NCBI GenBank assembly: GCA_964405325.1
Contig: CAYONM010000256.1
Coordinates: 1-5,192 of the forward strand
Direction: 5' to 3'
Origin: CAYONM01 sp964405325
GTDB taxonomy: Bacteria; Planctomycetota; UBA11346
DNA length: 5,192 bases
Part shown: positions 1-5,103 of the stretch, piece after piece
How the letters are laid out: every line of letters begins with the position of its first letter
Position numbering within the stretch: the first letter of the stretch is position 1
Translations under genes and position numbers: made by a program
The notes under the pieces: model-generated
Databases searched by the model: none
Told to the model about the DNA's origin: nothing
What the model saw: only the letters and a program-made list of their open reading frames with translations

Positions 1-39
1 CGCGAAGAGCGAGCATATCGGGCATATGTAAGCGATAAG

Positions 40-108
40 CAACGCAGAAGGGCGGTAAAAGATCAAGTGAGACGCTACCTTTATTTATTGACGGGCCCTT
101 ACATCGAG
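40..108 (+). repeat. Left copy of an imperfect inverted repeat pair bounding the cluster (possible IS remnant)
   Basis: Read on the + strand, this segment shares an ordered series of short matches with the reverse complement of 5104-5175. They are CAACGCAG (40-47), AGGGC (49-53), AAGTG (65-69), GCCCTTA (95-101) and ATCGAG (103-108), with small length differences between blocks. The order and approximate spacing are kept in both copies, but the middle is poorly conserved. The match was found by eye. It could be a decayed insertion-sequence end or partly chance. Confidence 0.35.
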
Positions 109-128
109 GGACAAGCCCCTCGGACCCC

Positions 129-185
129 GAAGCTGAGCCCGCAAAAACAACTTTTTCTGCTCGAAGTTTTTGCGAGCTCAGCTTC
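129..185. repeat. 20-bp near-perfect inverted repeat, hairpin-forming
   Basis: The arms at 129-148 and 166-185 are reverse complements at 19 of 20 positions and enclose a 17-nt AT-rich loop. The single mismatch is C139 opposite A175. The inner half of the stem is A/T-rich (CAAAAAC against GTTTTTG) and the outer half is GC-rich (GAAGCTGAGC). No T-tract follows the right arm, so a simple intrinsic terminator is a poor fit. It lies 79 bp upstream of the first small ORF and 7 bp after another small hairpin (105-122). It might be a terminator of unseen upstream transcription, a protein-binding palindrome or a mobile-element structure. The structure itself is certain, the role unknown. Confidence 0.85.
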
Positions 186-263
186 TACTACACCTTTGTT
201 TGCCACCACACTCCTTTGTTAGGCTCACATTTCCTTTAATGGCAGAATAGAGGAGTACCCAGC

Positions 264-437
264 ATGACCAGGCCAGATGACCTCGACCGTCGCAAGCAGA
301 TCCGGACAACCAACCAGGTGCTGCGGCAATGGGACGCCGAGCAACCGTTACCGGATATCGCCCGTTCGGATGCTGGCTCCAGCACCCAACGCCCGACACG
401 GCAAGACGATACCGACGACAACAACGACTACGACTGA
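264..437 (+). CDS. Small acidic protein of unknown function (57 aa), upstream of hybrid kinase
   Basis: I do not recognise this protein. The ATG at 264 is preceded by AGGAG at 251-255, an 8-nt spacing and one of the best ribosome binding sites in the window. The 57-codon frame ends at TGA 435-437, only 13 nt before the kinase start at 451, which suggests co-transcription and possibly translational coupling. Third codon positions are mostly G or C, as in the kinase genes. The protein is very hydrophilic. A charged, probably helical first half (residues 4-24, with LDRRKQIR and QVLRQW) is followed by a Pro/Ser/Gln/Thr-rich part and a strongly acidic tail, DDTDDNNDYD (48-57). There is no signal peptide or membrane segment. 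Its position suggests an accessory to the kinase (inference). It could also be a leader ORF that serves only to set kinase translation. Confidence 0.6.
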   Translation: MTRPDDLDRRKQIRTTNQVLRQWDAEQPLPDIARSDAGSSTQRPTRQDDTDDNNDYD

Positions 438-450
438 ATCAGGCCCCGTC

Positions 451-2325
451 ATGCATCATTCCCGTATTTCTGCCGCGCTGCTTTTCGATGCCGACAATCG
501 GACCCTGCTGTGCCGGATGCGCAGCGACCTGGAAGCAGACAAACGAAGCACTGCTGCTAAAAATCTGGCGGCCTTGCTGCCCTCTGAACGTATCGAGCCG
601 GTCTTACGAGCCATGCAACAAGTCCGTGCCAACGGTGAAGCCCAAGTGCTGAGCATGCTCTCCAGCTCGGACGACCACCGCATCTGCATCGACCCGGCGT
701 CGCCAGGCCAGGTCCTGGTCACTCTGTACGAACGCCCTCTGGCCCAGCAGCCGGTGGAATCGGTCGAATCCACCAGCCAGGCCTTCATCACGCACATGGG
801 CCACGACATCCGAACGCCCATGACCAGCGTCCTGACCAACCTGGAATTGTTGCAACTGGAAGCCACCACCCCCCGACAACAGGAACTGGTCCAAAACGCC
901 CTGGATGGCGCACAGCACCAATCGCGACTGCTGGAAGACCTGCTGCAGGTAGCACAGCTGCAGAACGACCAGCTAGACCTGGTCGCCGAAGTGATCCACG
1001 TCCCCACCCTACTGGAAGAGCTGCACAGCATGCTGGAGTATCTGGCACAGGCGCGCGGCCTGGACTTTGAGCTGGATCTGTCGGAACTGGCCGACGAACA
1101 CGACTGGATCCGCGCGCCACTGGTCCCGATCCAGCAGATCCTGCATAACCTGATCAACAATGCGATCAGCTATACCAAGGACGGCTCAATCCGCATCCAG
1201 GTCCGCAGCGAGGAAATCGACACGGATCAGGTTCGTCTGATCTGCGTCGTCGCCGACACCGGTCCCGGTCTGAGCCTGGATGATCTGATTGTGGTCGGCC
1301 AGCCCTGGCAGCGATCGGACGCCCTGGATCAGCAAAAGCCCGCCGGTTTTGGCTATGGCCTGAGTATCGCCCGCCTGCTCACCGATCGGCTCGGCGGCAG
1401 CTTGCACTACCAGCCGCGGTCCGGCCACGGCAGCCTGTTTACCTTGACTCTGACCGTGCCTTGCGTCGACGCTCCCGACCCGTCCTCCGATTCCTATCCC
1501 GTTTCGGCATCGGGTATGCGGCTGCTCCCAGCCCAGATCCTGATTGCCGAGGACGATGCCAGCCTGCTGCGCAGTACCCAGATGCTGTTGGAGAGCCTGG
1601 GCCTGCGCTGCCTGCTGGCCATGGACGGCGAACAGGCCGTGCAGCTCTGGCAAGGACACCGGCCCGACTTGATCCTGATGGACATCAGCATGCCACGCCT
1701 GGACGGCCGCATGGCCACCCGCGCTATCCGCCGCGATGGCGAGGCGGGAGCCCAGGTGCCCATCATCGCAGTTACTGCCCTGGACCAGAGCGTCGACCAG
1801 GCAGCCTGTCGCGAGGCGGGCATCAACGAAGTGATCGTCAAGCCCTTCAGCCGCGCCGACTTGGTGGCCAGCCTGCATCGGCACCTGGCCAGCATCCAAG
1901 CAAACGAGGAGCCACCGGATCCGTTCAGCCTGAACTTCGAATCGCTGACTCAACATCCGGGCATCGATTGCGCTCTGCTGCGCCAAACCGCCGAGCTGGT
2001 TGGCAACGGCACCGAGGGTCTGCGCAGCCTGCACGCCTTGGCGACCAGCCTGATCGAAGAATCGCCACGGATCCTGGACGAGCTGCAACGCGCGATCAGC
2101 GAACGCAACGCGGAAGCGACCGTACAGCTGACGCACCGCCTGAAATCACGCGCCGCCCTGCTGGGCCTGAAACGCATACGCCACCATGCCGCGCACATGG
2201 AAGCCCGCTCCCGCGACACGCCCCCGCCCTGGACAGATATCGTCAGCGCCCACGAAGCCCTGGAAACCGACTGGTCCAACGACCTGGAAGCCCTTGGCGA
2301 CTGGCTGCGTATTCAGATCGGATAG
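451..2325 (+). CDS. Soluble hybrid histidine kinase: PAS-like, HisKA, HATPase, REC, HPt (624 aa)
   Basis: This is a cytoplasmic tripartite sensor kinase carrying a complete His-Asp-His relay. Residues 1-97 look like a divergent PAS-like input domain. The HisKA H-box is HMGHDIRTP with phospho-acceptor His118. The ATPase domain (about 220-337) has an N-box (N233, N237), a G1 box DTGPG (269-273) and a G2 region GFGYGL (299-304). The receiver (about 361-480) has acidic residues E367-D369, phospho-acceptor D411 in LILMDISMP, T442 and K464. The HPt (about 500-620) has H562 in THRLKS. No membrane segment is visible, unlike ArcB, TorS or BvgS, which share the kinase-REC-HPt order. The frame opens further upstream at ATG 277, but that stretch is the out-of-frame shadow of the 57-aa ORF. 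I therefore choose ATG 451, with a weak AGG at 441-443 as ribosome binding site. The substrate is probably a downstream receiver protein (inference). Confidence 0.95.
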   Translation: MHHSRISAALLFDADNRTLLCRMRSDLEADKRSTAAKNLAALLPSERIEPVLRAMQQVRANGEAQVLSMLSSSDDHRICIDPASPGQVLVTLYERPLAQQPVESVESTSQAFITHMGHDIRTPMTSVLTNLELLQLEATTPRQQELVQNALDGAQHQSRLLEDLLQVAQLQNDQLDLVAEVIHVPTLLEELHSMLEYLAQARGLDFELDLSELADEHDWIRAPLVPIQQILHNLINNAISYTKDGSIRIQVRSEEIDTDQVRLICVVADTGPGLSLDDLIVVGQPWQRSDALDQQKPAGFGYGLSIARLLTDRLGGSLHYQPRSGHGSLFTLTLTVPCVDAPDPSSDSYPVSASGMRLLPAQILIAEDDASLLRSTQMLLESLGLRCLLAMDGEQAVQLWQGHRPDLILMDISMPRLDGRMATRAIRRDGEAGAQVPIIAVTALDQSVDQAACREAGINEVIVKPFSRADLVASLHRHLASIQANEEPPDPFSLNFESLTQHPGIDCALLRQTAELVGNGTEGLRSLHALATSLIEESPRILDELQRAISERNAEATVQLTHRLKSRAALLGLKRIRHHAAHMEARSRDTPPPWTDIVSAHEALETDWSNDLEALGDWLRIQIG

Positions 2326-2516
2326 CAAGTCCGCTTCCGGTTATGAACACGCTCGCTGCGTATGACGATAACAGCTTGATCAAAGGTCCAATGGGCTGGC
2401 TTGCCGCTACCCAGGCGGGCGGTGAAAGCCTTCTTTTAATGGAAAGGACGACGAAAGACGACCCACCACAAGCGGTCGATGGGCAATCGATGTCCAGGAC
2501 TTTCACTTTTACACCC

Positions 2517-2543
2517 TTGAGATCCGACCCGTTCTGCTAGACT
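2517..2543 (+). promoter_or_regulatory. Candidate sigma70 promoter for the PAS kinase
   Basis: TTGAGA (2517-2522) lies 15 nt before TAGACT (2538-2543). The latter is preceded by TG at 2535-2536, giving an extended -10 (TGCTAGACT). Transcription would start near 2550, about 25 nt before the ATG at 2574. The spacer is short, but the extended -10 could compensate. The rest of the 2326-2573 gap shows no gene I trust and no clear terminator for the hybrid kinase, so read-through from upstream is also possible. Confidence 0.4.
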
Positions 2544-2544
2544 C

Positions 2545-2562
2545 CCTGTGACTTCACACAGG
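2545..2562 (+). promoter_or_regulatory. Dyad CCTGTG-N6-CACAGG overlapping the start-site region and ribosome binding site
   Basis: CCTGTG (2545-2550) and CACAGG (2557-2562) are perfect reverse complements around a 6-nt centre. The right arm overlaps the AGG of the Shine-Dalgarno AGGAAAG (2560-2566) of the PAS kinase gene. A second, mutually exclusive register pairs TGTGA (2547-2551) with TCACA (2554-2558). On a longer read-through transcript the hairpin could mask the ribosome binding site. If transcription starts near 2550, the dyad would act only as a DNA site. The role is inferred. Confidence 0.35.
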
Positions 2563-2573
2563 AAAGAAAACCT

Positions 2574-3665
2574 ATGCCGAGCAGCGTGGTTCCCGACAGC
2601 CGCCTCGACAATCGTTGCTTGGCAACGGTGATCGATGCGATTCCGATCCCCATCATCCAATGCGATCCCCAGGCCCGCGTGGTACACTGGAACCGCCCAG
2701 CAGAACAGTCCTTGGGACGATCGGGACCAGACCTCGCCGGCGCTTTCTTGCTGGATCTGATCCCGGATCAGGTCCGCGCCCAGGCCAAGCACGCCCTCGA
2801 ATCGCTGCAATCCGGTCGAGCGATGCATGGCCTGTCGAGTGGCCTGCCAGATCGGTCCCTGGTGCCGCTGGCCAACCAGGCCGGTACCCTTGTCGGTCTG
2901 GTCATGATCGACCAACAGCCAGCACCGCCGCAGTGCGACGCTCTGGAACGACGCTATCAGACCTTGCTACGCAGCAACCAGGAGCTGGATCGCTTCGCCG
3001 CCGAAACCGCGCACGACCTGCAAAGCCCGATCCGCACCGCGCATTTGAGCCTGGATCTGCTCGCCAACGGTGACGGCCTCAGCGAGGAGCAACAGACGCT
3101 GATCCAGCATGCCAATCGGTCGCTGCAAACCGCCCTCCATCTGGTCCAGGGCATCCTGCATCACGCCCGCCAAGCTGCCATCCCCGAACCCGAAGATGCT
3201 GCCGAATCAGTGCTGCTGGAGGACATCGTCCAGGAGAGTCTGAACAATCTCGAAAGCCGCATAACCGAGGTCACACCAAGCCTGCACCTGCATTGCTCGC
3301 ACCGAGTCTGGATCGCACGCTCCCAGTTGCTGCGTCTGCTGCAGAATCTCATCGGCAATGCCCTCAAATATCGCAGTCCCACACGCCCCCTGGAACTGAA
3401 CATCGGCAGCAGTGCCGACGAGCCAGGTTGGATCGACCTTTGCATCAACGACAACGGCATCGGCATGACCAAGGAAGAGAGCCGGCGCATCTTCCAGCCC
3501 TTCACCCGTCTCGCCACCAATGACAACACAGGTGGCACCGGCATCGGCCTGCATGTCTGCCGCCGCTTGGTGGAAAGCTGCGGCGGCTGCATTGCCGTCA
3601 CCTCGGAAGTGGACCAGGGCACCTCGTTCCACCTGAAATTGCCGGCAGTCGATTCACATCGGTGA
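2574..3665 (+). CDS. Soluble PAS-domain sensor histidine kinase (363 aa)
   Basis: This is an orthodox cytoplasmic histidine kinase. An N-terminal PAS domain (about 12-112, with W39-N40 in the VVHWNRPAEQSLG segment) is joined by a helical linker (about 121-143) to HisKA. The H-box is AHDLQSP with phospho-acceptor His147; this HDLQ form is typical of the kinase group that includes phytochrome-type sensors. The ATPase domain has the N-box NLIGNALKY (N258, N262), G1 DNGIGM (D293-M298), an F-box-like IFQPF (307-310 region) and G2 GGTGIGL (320-326). All catalytic motifs look intact. There is no receiver, HPt, signal peptide or membrane segment, and no chromophore domain. The ATG at 2574 follows AGGAAAG at 2560-2566. 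The DNA-binding regulator begins 61 bp after the stop, so that regulator is the likely phosphotransfer partner (inference). The PAS ligand cannot be read from the sequence. Confidence 0.96.
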   Translation: MPSSVVPDSRLDNRCLATVIDAIPIPIIQCDPQARVVHWNRPAEQSLGRSGPDLAGAFLLDLIPDQVRAQAKHALESLQSGRAMHGLSSGLPDRSLVPLANQAGTLVGLVMIDQQPAPPQCDALERRYQTLLRSNQELDRFAAETAHDLQSPIRTAHLSLDLLANGDGLSEEQQTLIQHANRSLQTALHLVQGILHHARQAAIPEPEDAAESVLLEDIVQESLNNLESRITEVTPSLHLHCSHRVWIARSQLLRLLQNLIGNALKYRSPTRPLELNIGSSADEPGWIDLCINDNGIGMTKEESRRIFQPFTRLATNDNTGGTGIGLHVCRRLVESCGGCIAVTSEVDQGTSFHLKLPAVDSHR

Positions 3666-3682
3666 ATGGTCAGCCCCGATCC

Positions 3683-3691
3683 TGGTATGCT
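3683..3691 (+). promoter_or_regulatory. Weak candidate extended -10 upstream of the response regulator
   Basis: TGGTATGCT fits the TGn-TATAAT extended -10 pattern with 4 of 6 bases in the hexamer (TATGCT, 3686-3691). No good -35 is found 16-18 nt upstream. It lies in the 61-bp gap after the PAS kinase and would give a leader of about 30 nt. The two genes may equally share one transcript. Confidence 0.25.
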
Positions 3692-3726
3692 CTGCCTCTA
3701 TCCTTGCGATCCACGAGAGGACTGCC

Positions 3727-4332
3727 ATGCGCCCCGTTGCTCCCGAACAGGTTCCGGCCAGTGTCCTGGTCATCGATGATGACGAGCAGTGGACGAAGCT
3801 GATGCAACAGGCCCTACGTAGCCTGGGCTGTACGGAGGTGCGCTGTCTGACCGATCCCAGCTGGTCGGTGCAGATCGCTGCCGAGTTCCGCCCCGATCTG
3901 GTCTTCCTGGACCTGCGCATGCACAGCCTGGCCGGTGACCAGGTGCTGTGCCGCCTGCACCAGCAATTGCCGCGCATCCCGGTGGTTATCGTTACCGGCA
4001 TCGACGATGTCGATGCCGCCGTACTCTGCATGCACGAAGGCGCCGTGGACTACCTGACCAAACCCCTCGACCGCGCGCGGCTGGTGCAAGCCATCGACAA
4101 AGCCATGCACGCCCGTCCCACCACAGCCATACCAGACGACGAAGCCGCTGATCCCCGCGCCAGCATCCGCACCATGCCCGTGCTGCCGCAACTCAAGGAG
4201 GCCCCGGACATGCTGATCGACGAAGCCATGGACCGGGCCAAGGGTGTGGTCAAGGATGCGGCCACCATGCTGGGCGTCAGCAGTCAGGCCATCTGCAATC
4301 GACGGCGGCGCCGGGAAGAGGAAGAGCACTGA
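3727..4332 (+). CDS. Response regulator: receiver plus Fis-type helix-turn-helix (201 aa)
   Basis: This is a DNA-binding response regulator. The receiver (about 11-128) has the acidic triad D17-D19 in VLVIDDDE, phospho-acceptor D62 in VFLDLRM, T90 in VIVTG and K112 in the TKP motif. A linker (about 129-153) leads to a C-terminal segment (154-196) that reads as the Fis-like helix-turn-helix of NtrC-type activators (LIDEAM, then KDAATMLGVSSQAI). No AAA+ domain is present, so it has the short REC-Fis layout also seen in RegA/PrrA/ActR regulators. It should bind DNA without directly driving sigma54 polymerase. The usual proline after D62-x-x-M is replaced by His66. The last residues form a block of five Arg then four Glu and a final His (192-201). 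AGAGGA at 3716-3721 gives a strong ribosome binding site. Its likely donors are the PAS kinase just upstream or the HPt of the hybrid kinase (inference). Confidence 0.95.
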   Translation: MRPVAPEQVPASVLVIDDDEQWTKLMQQALRSLGCTEVRCLTDPSWSVQIAAEFRPDLVFLDLRMHSLAGDQVLCRLHQQLPRIPVVIVTGIDDVDAAVLCMHEGAVDYLTKPLDRARLVQAIDKAMHARPTTAIPDDEAADPRASIRTMPVLPQLKEAPDMLIDEAMDRAKGVVKDAATMLGVSSQAICNRRRRREEEEH

Positions 4333-4427
4333 AAACACCCACAGACAGGCAGCAGAAGGCCACCACAAGCCATCCGCCCCCTGGGCCTGAAATGACAAGC
4401 CCTTGGCCAATTGCCCCCTTGTAACCG

Positions 4428-4444
4428 ACAAATTTTTGTATAAA
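4428..4444 (+). promoter_or_regulatory. Candidate promoter -10 with overlapping dyad, upstream of the single-domain receiver gene
   Basis: TATAAA (4439-4444) matches the -10 consensus at 5 of 6 bases in a locally AT-rich stretch. The best -35-like hexamer, TTGTAA (4419-4424), is only 14 nt away, so the match is imperfect and an activator may be needed. A dyad ACAAA-TT-TTTGT (4428-4439) fills the spacer next to the -10. Transcription would start near 4451 and give a leader of about 155 nt. The segment 4333-4418 before it has short palindromes (such as TTGGCCAA, 4403-4410) but no T-tract terminator. Confidence 0.35.
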
Positions 4445-4458
4445 TGATCGTAATTCCT

Positions 4459-4494
4459 CATTGATCCAATGGGCTTCATTGATCCAATGGGTTT
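4459..4494. repeat. Two tandem 18-bp repeats, each containing a dyad (candidate operator)
   Basis: CATTGATCCAATGGGCTT (4459-4476) is followed immediately by a copy with the ending TTT (4477-4494), identical at 17 of 18 positions. Each copy contains the perfect inverted repeat CATTG-ATC-CAATG, so two symmetric sites lie 18 bp apart centre to centre, nearly two helical turns. The pair sits just downstream of the TATAAA box, where a bound protein would block transcription, and 111 bp before the ATG of the receiver gene. A regulator binding as two dimers would fit. The Fis-type regulator encoded upstream is a candidate binder (inference). Confidence 0.8.
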
Positions 4495-4548
4495 CGGATT
4501 TTGTGTAGGCGCTGACGTGCCGACGAAAACGCCAGAACCCGTCCCCTC

Positions 4549-4581
4549 CGGTTTAGCACCGCCCGTGCGGTTAAGTACGGG
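4549..4581 (+). promoter_or_regulatory. Leader with mutually exclusive short hairpins
   Basis: Three stems share bases. CGGT (4549-4552) can pair with ACCG (4558-4561). ACCGC (4558-4562) can pair with GCGGT (4567-4571) around a 4-nt loop. CCCGT (4562-4566) can pair with ACGGG (4577-4581). The last ends 8 nt before the Shine-Dalgarno GAGGAG (4589-4594) of the receiver gene. Such overlap allows switching, but the stems are only 4-5 bp and I recognise no known riboswitch class. Confidence 0.3.
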
Positions 4582-4605
4582 AACAGAAGAGGAGCTTCAG
4601 CGATC

Positions 4606-5037
4606 ATGAAAACCGGAACGGTTCTCATGCTGGACGACGATCCGCAACAAGCCGAATTGTTCTGCTTGGCGCTGAAAAAAGCCAGCCCCGAAAACAACTT
4701 CCAGGTCCAAACCGTTGATGTGGAGTTCCTGGCTCGCTGCAAACAACAGCCGGCACCATTAGACGTCAGTCGTCCGGTTGCGGTACTGGTAGACCATCAC
4801 CTTGGCCAGACCAGATCAACCGAGATCCTATCGGCCCTCCGCCAGACTATCGGCCAAGCCGCCCCCCTGTTGGTCTACACCAATGGCGAGCCGGAACGGC
4901 ATCGGGACGAAGTCATCGCCGCCGGCGCGAACGACTGCTTCAACAAGCCCATGAGTCTCCCAGAAGTCGACAACATCATCCGCACAGTGGAATCATTGGC
5001 AGGCGTCCAATCCAGCCCGATCGCAAATATGGTATAA
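4606..5037 (+). CDS. Stand-alone receiver-domain protein (143 aa)
   Basis: This is a single-domain response regulator of CheY-like fold with no output domain. Acidic residues D10-D12 (MLDDDP), phospho-acceptor D63 in VLVDHHLG, T92 in VYTNG and K114 in NKP form a complete phosphorylation site, so it should accept phosphate. The segment after D63 (HHLGQTRSTEIL) lacks the usual MPxxxG pattern, marking it as a divergent receiver. Residues 131-143 are a short tail without a recognisable motif. AGGAG at 4590-4594 lies 11 nt before the ATG, slightly long but the best available. A leader of about 155 nt with repeats and hairpins separates it from the upstream regulator, so it probably forms its own transcription unit. 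Likely roles are a phosphate sink, a relay step with the hybrid kinase HPt, or control by protein contact (inference). Confidence 0.93.
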   Translation: MKTGTVLMLDDDPQQAELFCLALKKASPENNFQVQTVDVEFLARCKQQPAPLDVSRPVAVLVDHHLGQTRSTEILSALRQTIGQAAPLLVYTNGEPERHRDEVIAAGANDCFNKPMSLPEVDNIIRTVESLAGVQSSPIANMV

Positions 5038-5038
5038 T
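5030..5038 (+). promoter_or_regulatory. Consensus extended -10 (TGGTATAAT) at the end of the receiver gene
   Basis: TATAAT (5033-5038) is a perfect -10 hexamer with TG in the extended position (5030-5031). It overlaps the TAA stop (5035-5037) of the receiver gene. No -35 at 16-18 nt spacing is evident; TTGGCA (4996-5001) is too far upstream. It would drive transcription rightwards into the insertion-sequence-like end, perhaps for a gene beyond the window. It could also be chance. Confidence 0.35.
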
Positions 5039-5103
5039 TTCAGTTGGTCTCGCTGCATCCGCTCCGTCCAAGCCTGTCTGTCTGGACAGCCCACCCAGGC
5101 AAA

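Larger units (their letters stand above)
1..263. other. Upstream non-coding region rich in inverted repeats
   Basis: I see no convincing gene in this stretch. One forward frame is open from the window edge to a TAG at 220-222 (73 codons, no start inside the window). Its codon use (AGA, AGG, CGA, GTA) is unlike the kinase genes and it runs through two hairpins, so I treat it as probably non-coding or as the tail of an unrecognised upstream gene. The other two forward frames close by position 38. The region contains a 6-bp hairpin (arms 105-110 and 117-122, loop 6 nt), a 20-bp inverted repeat (129-185) and a segment resembling the right edge of the window in inverted orientation. A TTTAAT box (235-240) could be a -10 element for the small ORF at 264, but I find no matching -35. 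Confidence 0.5.

Noticed and set aside
1..222. Open frame of 73 codons from the window edge, read as the end of an upstream gene
   Set aside because: Codon use is unlike the cluster genes, it crosses two clear hairpins, and the translation resembles no family I know. It remains possible, but is not supported enough to call.
218..224. GTTAGGC, matching the integron attC core pattern GTTRRRY
   Set aside because: No partner RYYYAAC core is found within 150 bp upstream, and the nearby 20-bp palindrome does not end at this motif. A 7-base match alone is expected by chance often enough.
277..450. Longer N-terminus for the hybrid kinase (start at ATG 277)
   Set aside because: The extra 58 residues (with seven Thr in a row) look like an out-of-frame translation of the 57-aa ORF, and 277 lacks a good ribosome binding site.
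456..2136. Long reverse-strand frames opposite the hybrid kinase (up to 316 codons)
   Set aside because: They are antisense shadows of a GC-rich gene with complete domain evidence. Their translations are low-complexity, rich in Ala/Gln/Gly or Ser/Arg, with no recognisable motifs.
1461..2342. Forward-strand overlapping frame inside the kinase receiver and HPt region
   Set aside because: Its translation is rich in Pro, Arg and Gly, typical of a shifted frame in GC-rich DNA, and it has no family resemblance.
2343..2540. Possible 65-aa ORF between the two kinase genes
   Set aside because: It has no Shine-Dalgarno, weaker third-position G/C bias than its neighbours, and its end overlaps the candidate promoter of the PAS kinase.
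2547..2558. CRP-like site TGTGA/TCACA
   Set aside because: The half-sites are separated by 2 bases instead of the 6 that CRP needs.
4333..4420. Intrinsic terminator after the response regulator
   Set aside because: Short stems can be drawn (AGGCC 4357-4361 with GGCCT 4384-4388; GGGC with GCCC), but loops are long and no T-tract follows.
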